64,000 nt of DNA, from the NCBI GenBank assembly GCA_014529385.2, contig CM043961.1, positions 16,536,478 through 16,600,477 of the forward strand, given 5' to 3'. This document shows, one piece after another, positions 11,101 to 19,787 of the stretch. The translations under genes and the position numbers were made by a program. The notes beneath the pieces are model-generated. The model searched no databases. It saw only the letters and a program-made list of their open reading frames with translations, and was not told the origin of the DNA. The stretch is from Adiantum capillus-veneris. Its lineage: Eukaryota > Streptophyta > Polypodiopsida > Polypodiales > Pteridaceae. Every line of letters starts with the position of its first letter. The stretch's first letter is position 1.

Positions 11101-11763
11101 ATGAATGACCTCGAGGATGATTCAGATTCAGTCGAGACAATGGAGACTAGAACCAATACCACAAAGGGAAAGACCGACAAAGAAAACCGTAACATGGAAC
11201 CAAATGAAAACCGAATAAGAGAAAACCATAAAGAGCCTCTGAAAACACCACAAGTGTTTCCAAATCCAATCCAAGACCCCCAAGATAAACCGCAGGGGCA
11301 AAAAGGGAAGAATCGTAAAAAGAAGATTGGGGCGTACCCAAACCCAGTAGACGAGATTGAGCAGGTGAAACATCTAAGAGGTTTAGTGGAGAAGACTCAA
11401 AGGAAACTAGAACCAGAACCCATGCATGTCAAAATTCATGACACAGTGTTTCCCACGCAAGTTCATCCACCCCACATGAACCATAGACCGTTAGCCATAT
11501 CTAGTATCATCCAAGAAGGGAGTGAGGACGGGACATCAGAAAGTGAGCATACACCTTTCTTGTTGGAAAGGATGTTTAACGAAGGAATACCTGATCCCAT
11601 TGAGGAATATGAGATTCCATCCTCACCAGTTCCTAGTCAAGGACCTACACCCTGCAAAATGCCAATGAATGTTGCCAAACTAGTGGACTTCATGTCTTCT
11701 GAGGTCCGAACTACGATCATAGCAAAGCTGTATGGAGATCCTGAATTATTCCTTGCACTTTGA
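8104..11763 (+). CDS. gag: Gag polyprotein of the Athila/Tat-like element (1219 aa)
   Basis: The frame starts MHLRSGR, typical of Gag proteins in this part of the Ty3/gypsy tree. The first 340 residues are Ser/Thr/Pro-rich. A proline-rich block follows at about 340-430. A retrotransposon capsid domain lies at about 450-615, with the family-like W-Y-R-T and S-V-R-D-F motifs. Cys/His knuckles are at about 685-697, 708-722 (the clearest CCHC) and 898-910, and a degenerate one is near 860. A Lys/Arg block near 967 fits RNA binding. The protein packages element RNA in virus-like particles. It is long for a plant Gag and fully open, ending in TGA. The same frame continues directly into the protease region. 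Confidence 0.88.
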   Translation: MHLRSGRVLEHEHIEGASVHTDTHYPSTIGSRPSAGTQGSTTQDPKIAASDSSSDSEIMEAYPTQNTEREGHAPPEAPQPSTSMFSCFMETLGRATCSEPDANEAHEGGGEVDSPFTSHVDPTPPKSVHVDILPTSYQEGPVELPPSEVPSRVPLVTSKTTGSNIASTSQETVNTSTLEGLFINDHWTYDLHTEVLTDLHSGHAYHVGWIEIVQSTSSATSIEDQQKMICNVIHGSIQSERQNREVNILSTGPMRFLDTSKAQQPTLSQMETPLMSPMDPSYVISPGVSMQSEPPSDNFSFPNLAQPSIKKNTVLTPVIGLTENVSMTSTVSAVPLPSVVVPNMGPRPYVPLAPYAHMAPTPPIVPLVYGPRVPLPSPYPSGPMPGYVPYPASSTHMPRPVPAPLPHMIPRVPPPALPPHIGDLAVFAQTIGRSIAENMRHASDREPRSKAVQIAKLTQKFNGDEDARKHIEVFEQACDSLGERNELHKCNALSLTLSGKAGDWYRTLRVDEKTIYPTLRRLFLKEYIREGVLWGVASQLQKAERKEGESVRDFISRLKHLNSCCPVNERFNNNQLLDRFIRGLRNEGIYNGLVIRGITTWEDVTANAIQLEDNWMIAGMRVSTDTRSTSSQAIEYEPMTAKPIANEPKVFETFLTDLTKAIQESLKDNRPPQNSHMYPRREQQWCSICLGPHSTSECPTFRVKFNGTCNACGRYGHQAKDCLMIKRMMANRPPVAWTDAPRAPVLMPAPPVEQLPQHMVPRSQNVVQATPLPPPVLGPQPPHPRVAPMNQVGCQPSNAYANGCEEEIDTSIAYGLDTLEECPIYYMEDCWGQVKPVYQAAALASRGQNINTQARRPPLQCYECGGPHRAAEFPIRLQKNAAQMQMNQGSTSAMPILTCNCCGIDHLIAQCPYNPNAPKITPLNLVEIASVTSPIPPVAPAYAITRSMLQGPGHILEERDTASVIQAKKKKTRRKRSQNTRNSKPSSKTNIGTGDDPVYMNDLEDDSDSVETMETRTNTTKGKTDKENRNMEPNENRIRENHKEPLKTPQVFPNPIQDPQDKPQGQKGKNRKKKIGAYPNPVDEIEQVKHLRGLVEKTQRKLEPEPMHVKIHDTVFPTQVHPPHMNHRPLAISSIIQEGSEDGTSESEHTPFLLERMFNEGIPDPIEEYEIPSSPVPSQGPTPCKMPMNVAKLVDFMSSEVRTTIIAKLYGDPELFLAL

Positions 11764-13158
11764 GCATTCCTTAACGGAGAGCTACGAACGGGATTACCGC
11801 AGTTTGCACAACCAAATAGGCCTGACTCGATTATGATTGATGAGGAAAATCATGTGCAATCACTTGACTTAGATGGACACGAGTTCGTAATCGAGGTACC
11901 CATTAACGAATTAGGGCAGTATTTTGAAGGCGACGAGTCTAATGCGACCCTACCCATCACTACCAAGGGATTAACTATAAAGGGAATTCTTGATGGTGGT
12001 GCGTGAGTTAGCATCGTTACAAAAGATTGTTGGGAATCCATGGGAATTCTTGATGGTGGTGCGTGAGTTAGCATCGTTACTAACATTGTGGTAAAGATGG
12101 CAAATGGTACCATAGCCAAACCTATGGGGATGCTCAAGGATCTTAAGATCAAAGTTCTAGGACACAAAGTACGACATACGTTCATTGTAATGGATTTCTC
12201 TAAACACCTTATGTCATATGAAATGATTTTAGGACAACCATTCATGAGGGAAGCACAAATGGTTCATGATTGGTCTAAAAATCATGTCTATTTGCAATTC
12301 CAAGACTCTGTCCTTAGAGTGGATTTGGTGACTGGTAAGGTACACCCCTTAGGGAGTAAAACCATTATTGATCATGGCTCTGACACCACAGTTCACTCGG
12401 CCCCACTACAATATTGTTACACTTGTAAGAAGGATACAGACATTGGCCAAGATTCTCCTTATATGGATATCCTACCTGGGATGACTGAGTCGGACAATGT
12501 GGATTGGGTCCACCTAGCAGCAACCATAGACACTTGGGGAAATAGGGGGACTTGGGTAACACCTGAGGGGGATGAAATGCCTGTACCCTTAAATATGCTA
12601 CAAGCAATGCATATCGCTTCTGACAAGACTCATCCTAATGTAACGAACAAAACATACAAGTGGGTCCCTAAAGCTTCTTTAGTGACCATAGCTAGTGCTA
12701 AAAAACAGAAGCCTTGTAAGAAACGTACCACTCGCTCCAAGAAAAGTAAGAAAATGTTGCGATGGATCCCTAAACGACTATTGGAAGCCCAAGGCTACTA
12801 TCAAGGAAATGATCAAATCTGGGTGCCAAAATGTAGATTGTGCTCTTACCTATCACCTGACCCAAGTGAGCCCAATCCCGTAGCTCCAAAACGAATCAAT
12901 GATCGTGGAAAGAAAAAAATCACAGAATGCTACACACCCGCTCCCTAGCTAGTTTGGGTACCAAAGAAAGAACGCTTTGTTCCACCTAGCTCAGGAAGGG
13001 GGGAGTCCCACGAAGCTTCTAGCTCCTCATGTAATACATCCATAGAGGTAAAAGCTTCTACACAGCCTCCATCTATAGTAATGGGCCTCCATGAAGCTAC
13101 AAAAGAATCCACACCTCCCAGTGTTCAAGAATCACCTGATGAACCACTTCAAGTTTGA
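11764..13158 (+). pseudogene. Aspartic protease region and basic C-terminal extension, broken
   Basis: Reading straight on from Gag in the same frame gives a retroviral-type protease. The catalytic motif DGGA is followed by an in-frame TGA where a residue is expected before VSI. Downstream, YEMILGQPFM is the second conserved block. A segment around the active site is duplicated (11982-12020 and 12042-12080, 60 bp apart), so the motif and its TGA occur twice. The open part restarts at 12088 and runs to TAG at 12946. The same frame then continues to TGA near 13158. The C-terminal part is Lys-rich with four W(V/I)PK motifs. No polymerase follows. Confidence 0.75.
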
Positions 13159-13159
13159 T

Positions 13160-14931
13160 CCTGGGAGAGTACCTTACCATCGTTGCAACTTGACAAGGCA
13201 CCTAGGGTAATAGAAAACTACTGGCAAAAATCCTCACCTATTACCAACTGGAACAATTGGTTTCAAAGGGTGACAAGCTCATTTCAAACGGTATGATCTA
13301 CCCAAGGAAGGGGGGAGTGTTTGTGGACATCCATCATTCACTTGCTTCCCTCTCAACCTTTCTCCCTGACCTCTATATCTCCCAATCTTAGGGAATGTAC
13401 ATATAAAGCTTTATACTCACAAAAAAAAAATAAAAAAATAAAAATAAAGAGCAAGAGCAATTAGCAAACGAGTATGCACATTAAAAGTCAAAACATTGAC
13501 TCAGACCTACAGATGTCACATCTGGTATAGTGAAACAGAAACCTATGCCATAAAACACCTTTGATCCTCATCACTTGAGTGATGGAGGGTGGGTAAGATT
13601 AGTACGATAGGAGTGTTTCTGTTTTAGAGTCGAGAGATTAGCGAAGTTCTCTTTTCCCACTAATGTGCCTCCTCGAGGTATTCCTTTTGTTTCCTAGTGT
13701 GTACAGGAGCATGTTGCTATTGATAGGATTTGGACCTTCATGGAACCTTTCTCTCGTTCACTCTTCAAATCAAGCGTGACCATCAACACAAACAGGTGTT
13801 TTATGTCCATTAGCATTGCCCTTATCTTTTTGCATCCATGTTTGTCTGCTTTGATTGTGATTGGTAGCATAATATTCAGCGCATTGGCTTAGTATCAAAC
13901 ATTTAATTCAATGTAATGTTTTGTCATAATCACTTGTCTAGGTTTAAAAATCAAGCAGTCCGACTAAGCTAGTTTGACCAAGCTAGGTATTAGAAATCTT
14001 CTCTTAATACCATGGGGAATGCCTTCCTAATAAGCAATGGTTACTTAGGTTCTTAATCCGATTTAGGCAGCATTGTATGAAATGTACTAGGGCTTTCTAG
14101 TGGGCTTAACCCTATTGACCTTTAGCTTAAGTATTATAAAGGGAGTTTACTAATGTGATGAGCCTGGGGAGGGTAACAATGTTATATGACCCCCCAAAGT
14201 TACAAAATTAAAATGCTGAAAATGAACAAACAAAAAATCAAAGTGCCACAATGTAAAATTTTAAGCTGGAAGAGAAATCCCTGCTTAAATTGGTACTTCA
14301 CTCACATGTATCGCCTATGGTACTAGAGCCCTAGAGGTTCCCAGTGTGGGCGCTTTTCCTTGAAAAGCAAAAAACCCAAGGCATACAAAATAAGCACACA
14401 CATCATAATTGAATCAATGTGAAAAGACTTTGGGGGGTCAAAGAAAAGGTAATCAGTCAGGCGATGATTTCATGAGAAATTCCTTTTATCGTAGCTTAAC
14501 TACAAAGTCTTCTAGGTATAGCCTCTAGTCAGCCCTCGAACATCAAATACTTGGCTCTCGCGATTACAAAACTTAATTGACCAGAGAAAATTGAGAAGTT
14601 ACCCATGGTATTAATAGTCGAGCTCTAGTGCCTTTTGACCGTTAAATTAGCGACCCCGGCCTTGTTTAATTTTTTACCTTTACATCTGTTTATGCATTTG
14701 ATTATATTGCAATTCAATGTTTATTGCTGACAAATTGTCTAAAATTCTGTTACCAATCACTTTGTCTGTCTATTGCATATGATTTTTAATTGTATATGAG
14801 AATGCAATTACTGTGGCAATGTTGTTTGATTTTGCAGTGATTGAAGAAGACTACGCACATCCATGTTGACTGCTCTCCCATCTCGACGAACGAGATTCAA
14901 CTGGATAGCTTCCGAGGACGGAATCTACATC
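13160..14931 (+). other. Non-coding 3' region where pol would be
   Basis: I find no RT, RNase H or integrase motif in any frame over these 1.8 kb. A polypurine-like AAGGAAGGGGGGAGT near 13300 resembles the true tract at 14932 and may mark an earlier internal rearrangement. Confidence 0.6.
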
Positions 14932-14942
14932 AGGAAGGGGGG
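14932..14942 (+). other. Polypurine tract
   Basis: AGGAAGGGGGG ends two bases before the 3' LTR and would prime plus-strand synthesis. Confidence 0.8.
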
Positions 14943-14944
14943 CA

Positions 14945-15174
14945 TGTTAACCCTCACGGCTCACGGACACCCCATCACCTATGACGGACGTGTATTATGT
15001 ATTTGGTAGAGTCAGGTACCGGGCTTGTCGGACCAATAGGAAAAGGGTAAGAGTGATCGCCGATGAGAGGCTCACTCTAACTGGGACATTCAAGGGATTA
15101 GTTGGCTAAGCATGGGCGCCCAAGTGTGAATGGGGTGAGCTCATATAAAAGCTAACTAAACCTAAAATTCACTC

Positions 15175-15240
<66 letters not shown>

Positions 15241-15481
15241 TGTGTGCGATCGAGCATTACGAAGGCACGGCGGCGACGAGGCGGTTGAGCGCGGCGTAGC
15301 GGCGTCTCCTTCTTCTTCGCGTCGAGGAATCCTCTACGGCAGGAGCATAAGGCGGTGAGTGACACACCATTGCCCTCTTTGAGCTTACTAGTTAAACTAG
15401 TTGTGTGCTTGGAGCCGTCTGCGGCTCGCACACGGTGTATCGGCAAGTCCCTTGCTTCGACAGTGCGGCAAGGAGCGCACA
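14945..15481 (+). repeat. 3' LTR of the Athila/Tat-like element (537 bp)
   Basis: It is about 98 percent identical to the 5' LTR outside the microsatellite and ends GCGCACA before the CTTCC target copy at 15482. It lacks about 75 bp found in the 5' LTR upstream of the (TG)n(GA)n tract (15177-15233). Confidence 0.88.
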
Positions 15482-15609
15482 CTTCCCCAAAATATAAAAT
15501 ACCCATGTTCACTTATCCCTAAGGCTCAAAGATAAAGGTTTTAGTTACAGTTCAAAAAATAATAGCCTGACTGCCCTGAAAGCCCTGATAAATAAATCAG
15601 GCACTAACA
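15482..15609 (-). repeat. 5' LTR of the four-ORF element, part 2
   Basis: The LTR resumes here with the second copy of CTTCC and matches 2082-2205, with a 4-bp AATA-type duplication near the end. It ends CACTAACA and is followed by GTGAT, the second copy of the target duplication. Confidence 0.85.
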
Positions 15610-15614
15610 GTGAT

Positions 15615-16304
<690 letters not shown>

Positions 16305-16715
16305 CGCCCTCCGCAAAACCATGAAGATCATACTCTCGTTTTGCAGAAAAGCCTGGCATCTCTTACCACCAAGGAGGACACAATCTGATTTCTTACACCC
16401 TTCCACAATACCCTTGATTACCTGATCTTCTAGGTCAACATCAAGTTGACTTGTTGCAAAATAGTCCAAGAAAAAAAAAACCGCCTTTCACCAGATGTCA
16501 CAATGACAATATCATTGACACTCATAGCAACCAAATTGATCCCTATGGTATCATGATTTCCCATCTCAAAAACAAGCTTCTTTTGGTTCCCACACCATCT
16601 CTACTAGCCACAAGATTAGAATCACCAAGTGGAAAAAGCCCACCAAAGCCGCCAATGTCAGGAGCAAGGGTAGCTCGCTGCCAGCATAGATGTCAACACC
16701 CGCATCATATGCAAA
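16305..16715 (-). pseudogene. PUR5-like (phosphoribosylformylglycinamidine cyclo-ligase, AIR synthase) pseudogene fragment
   Basis: Across several shifted frames the minus strand reads as AIR synthase, the purine-pathway enzyme that closes the imidazole ring using ATP. Visible pieces in order are [62 protein letters not shown] and [10 protein letters not shown], all in the order of the real enzyme. Frameshifts lie after GSEL, after DGVGTK, near VNDIV and at the GGETAEMP site, where several residues are missing. The N- and C-terminal parts are absent. Roughly 135 codons run without an intron, which suggests a processed copy or one exon. Confidence 0.8.
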
Positions 16716-17693
16716 CCTTGTGCAAACCTTGGGGAAATTATGGTATTGCAGTGGAGAGGCACTCAAGCTGATGAGGCCTTTCCATAAGCTTGGAAATCTG
16801 ATTCTGGCGGACATCCTGCTGCAAAGTTAAAGGTCTATTTGTTCCCTCTATGTGGTATCTTCGAGTAAATGCGATTGCAGTGCAGGATCGCCATCTTCCT
16901 GGTGACAAAAACCGAATTCCTGATGTCTCCGTCAAAGTCCGTGATTGTATGCAGTCCCCCTGGAGGAGAGAGAGAGAGAGAGAAAAAAAAGAAAAAAAAA
17001 CAAAAGACTAGGGATCTAGTTGCTGAAGTGCTGCGTCAATTTTCGCCCATGTAGGTAGTGTACTGAGAAGGGGCTGTGGAGGCGGGGCAATGCAGGCTGA
17101 TGGTGTGAGGGGAGTGTTATGGAGGGATTGCAGCGCAGCCAAAAGTGCCTACAAAAGGGCTACTGCAGCAGAGGCTGACATCGAGGGGATGGCCTTGGAG
17201 ACCATGTAGCTAGTTGACATAACCAGCAGGCATGCATGAATTACCCGAGTTGGTGAAAGGCGTGAGATTAAAGTGAGAAACCACTGCATGAGAGTGGTTG
17301 GTGGCTGTAGAGAGAGAGACTCATAGTTGAATGTGGCGAGCCACATGCGGATGACGTGGTTAGTTATCATGCATGTTTTGCACACTAGAGGTCTCCAGTT
17401 ACTAGCAGTTCATGGCTGGGTGTGGTGGTACTTCTATGGCTCCAAGCTGGTTGCATGGCAGTTGTGGTTGAGGGCTGCATGCTATGACTCGTATTGTAGC
17501 GCCGACGCCATTGTTGCATGGAAACTAAAGATGGTATGGCCGGATCGGTCCTTATCCAATATCACTGGCATGAGAGAGGGGGCACGGGGTGTTGGGTTGG
17601 ATGGTGGGGGGCGCCATGCAATAGAGAGAAGGAGAGCGGGATGATGGCCCGTGGGCATGTGCGGGTTGGCAAACCACAGCCGCAAGAGATTTC

Positions 17694-17840
<147 letters not shown>

Positions 17841-17979
17841 TGATGGTGGTGGATTACGTGTTGCGCAGTGATAAGGAATGGCTCAGAGCCATTACGTAAT
17901 AGCGGTACTTCAAAAATAAAAAACATAAAAAAAATCAATAGAAATGGTGGTTAGTTCTATAGGTGGGGGTTGGTTCACT

Positions 17980-18094
<115 letters not shown>

Positions 18095-18993
18095 TTCAGT
18101 AAACAGAGAGAGAGAGTGGACGTATGGCATGCATGGCGATTAGAGGGTGCACAGTCGATTGTTGGAAGGCGCCAAAAGCTGCAAGGGTCTGGTGGGTAGT
18201 CTCCATGCAAAGCCATATGGAAGGGTTGGCTCTGCTTTGCAAATGATGTGCAATAAGGCTGCAGACGGCAGGACGTTTGGTGGTATGGCTTGCTGAAAAT
18301 CAGGGTTGTTCGCACGGATAACTCAAATTGACACTCATCAAAACTGAGTGACAGTGCCCTACAACTGCTCGATGGTGAGCTCGACAATGAGCATGCTACT
18401 TGGCTTCCAAGCCTACGCCTCTGCTCCTAGTGCTACAACCATGGTCGAATGCTCCTACGCCTCGCTAGAGTGTAGCTGCATCCTGCCCGTCTCAATGCCT
18501 ATCATTTTGCTCTCTGAGCTGCCATGATCTCTGCACTGCCATAAGCTCGATGACCATACGGTATAGTCGGTAGTCCATGATGAATATCATGTTGACCATC
18601 GCCAATATTGCATGGCTGCTCTTCACCCTTTCCAATTAAAATCATAGTCATTGATTCAATGGTCTTCGACTTTCGTGAAGATCAAGAACCGCCTCGATAC
18701 TCTGCATGCTCTATTCTATGGGGCGATTCATGGCCTACCCTTTAGATCATGAGATTAAGTTTAATCTATTCAATAAAAATGTTTAACGATCACAATTTTA
18801 TTTTATTTTTGCTAGTAATTATTCTATCATGACGATAAAGAAGAAATTCTCTTTAATTTCAAAGGTCACTAACTGTATCATGCAATCAACACCAATTACT
18901 ACAAGTTGAAGCAACTATCAACACCTACAAGAATGAAAAAATAAAATACTTAGCTGGTGCTCATCAATTTATTTAATCTTGGAGCGTAGCCTT

Positions 18994-19440
18994 GCTCTGA
19001 TACCACTGCTACAAACGGGAGCGTGGAGTTCCTTGCAAAATAGCAAAATAACATGTTGCAATCATAAAACCAACAAATCCACATACCTGACGAGTCTCGT
19101 AGCACAGAATTGAGGCCATAAGCAAACAGAGAGAGATCAAGAGCAAGACAAACGCACGTGCAGGTGCACCTCCTAGAATGGAGTGCTATGCCTGGCACGA
19201 CGAGAGAGAAGAGAAGAGAGGAGAGAAGAATACACAGACACTGGGTGCAATCTCCCCCCGTGCAAGAGTGAGCATTTCCCTCTTGCACGTATTTATTTAT
19301 AGATTTTTTGAATGCCCAAAAATGAGTACAAACTGGCCGAATGGACATAATTGGCCAAAGCTCATAAAGAGCACTTGAATAATCAAATAAACATAAAATG
19401 TAATATCCTTCTGCATAATCCATTATCTGCTGATGCTTTT
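18994..19440 (-). repeat. LTR stub with tRNA-Met primer site of an unknown LTR element
   Basis: The minus strand reads ...TTTGTAGCA, one base, then TGGTATCAGAGC (18994-19005), the primer site complementary to initiator tRNA-Met. The 1-nt spacing is the same as in the chromovirus at 43900-43913. DNA from 19007 rightwards would therefore be an LTR, but its far end is not clear (about 19440 is a guess) and no internal coding region remains. Confidence 0.45.
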
Positions 19441-19515
19441 GCCGCCTGTCAACTGCAATAGATAATAAAATATCAATTCTATAACACAAATAGGGTAAAG
19501 AAGGTTTACACTCAC

Positions 19516-19745
19516 CTGCTCACAATTACATGGCAAAACTAAGTTGTCATACGTCTTCATGTGATACACACTAGAGTCCACTATGTAGAGCCTATTCTCA
19601 TGTCCTCTAGACACATTTGCAAACCACTTGCACTCAAATATGAAGGTATGAAAGGTTCTAAAATTGACCTTTGATATCCTTTCAATAGTCGCTTAGTACC
19701 TAGCTTCATCACCATTTGTGTCAAAGTTGCCCATGATGCCACATT
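19516..19745 (-). pseudogene. CACTA (En/Spm) transposase-associated fragment, DUF4216-like
   Basis: The minus-strand translation contains ISKVNFRTF, IFECKWF and YIVDSSVYH in the order seen in the DUF4216 region of plant CACTA transposase proteins (typically a lysine-cysteine-lysine-tryptophan motif after a hydrophobic strand). The fragment ends at a good splice donor, CAG|GTGAG, at 19516. One stop lies upstream. Recognition is from memory of the family and moderate only. Confidence 0.4.
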
Positions 19746-19787
19746 CCATCATGGTTCGACGCTCGTCAGTGTGGTGATGTTTCAAAA

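Larger units (their letters stand above)
6415..15481 (+). mobile_element. Athila/Tat-like Ty3/gypsy element with gag and protease only
   Basis: The two LTRs (6415-7029 and 14945-15481) start TGTTAACC and end GCGCACA, with CTTCC duplicated outside. A tRNA-Asp primer site and a polypurine tract lie in the expected places. The internal region encodes a large Gag and a broken aspartic protease, then about 1.8 kb of non-coding DNA. Reverse transcriptase, RNase H and integrase are absent, so the element needs enzymes from a relative. The LTRs differ by only about eight or nine substitutions outside the microsatellite, so insertion is young. Confidence 0.88.
1811..15609 (-). mobile_element. LTR retrotransposon with four novel ORFs, no pol, itself interrupted
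   Basis: Direct repeats at 1811-2205 and 6266-6414 plus 15482-15609 start TGTTAGGC and end CACTAACA. They are flanked by the same 5 bp, GTGAT (1806-1810 and 15610-15614), which is the signature of LTR-element integration. The right LTR is cut in two by another element at 6415-15481. All internal ORFs read on the minus strand, so the right LTR is the 5' LTR. I see no reverse transcriptase, RNase H, integrase or protease, so the element is non-autonomous or its enzymes are unrecognisable. No polypurine tract is visible before the 3' LTR, which is odd. LTR copies differ by about four substitutions, a 127-bp gap (1930-2056 absent in the right copy) and a 4-bp duplication, so insertion is fairly recent. 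Confidence 0.85.

Noticed and set aside
12990-13320. Polypurine tracts near 12995 and 13300 as possible element ends
   Set aside because: Neither is followed by an LTR start (TGTTAACC); the true tract is at 14932.
16764-16795. Possible hammerhead ribozyme core (CTGATGA ... GAAA)
   Set aside because: The stem II arms do not pair well and no stems I and III with the required cleavage site are evident; it also lies outside the PLE.
18950-19489. 179-codon minus-strand frame
   Set aside because: It overlaps an LTR-like region with a primer site, has a low-complexity Cys/Leu-rich composition and resembles no protein I know.
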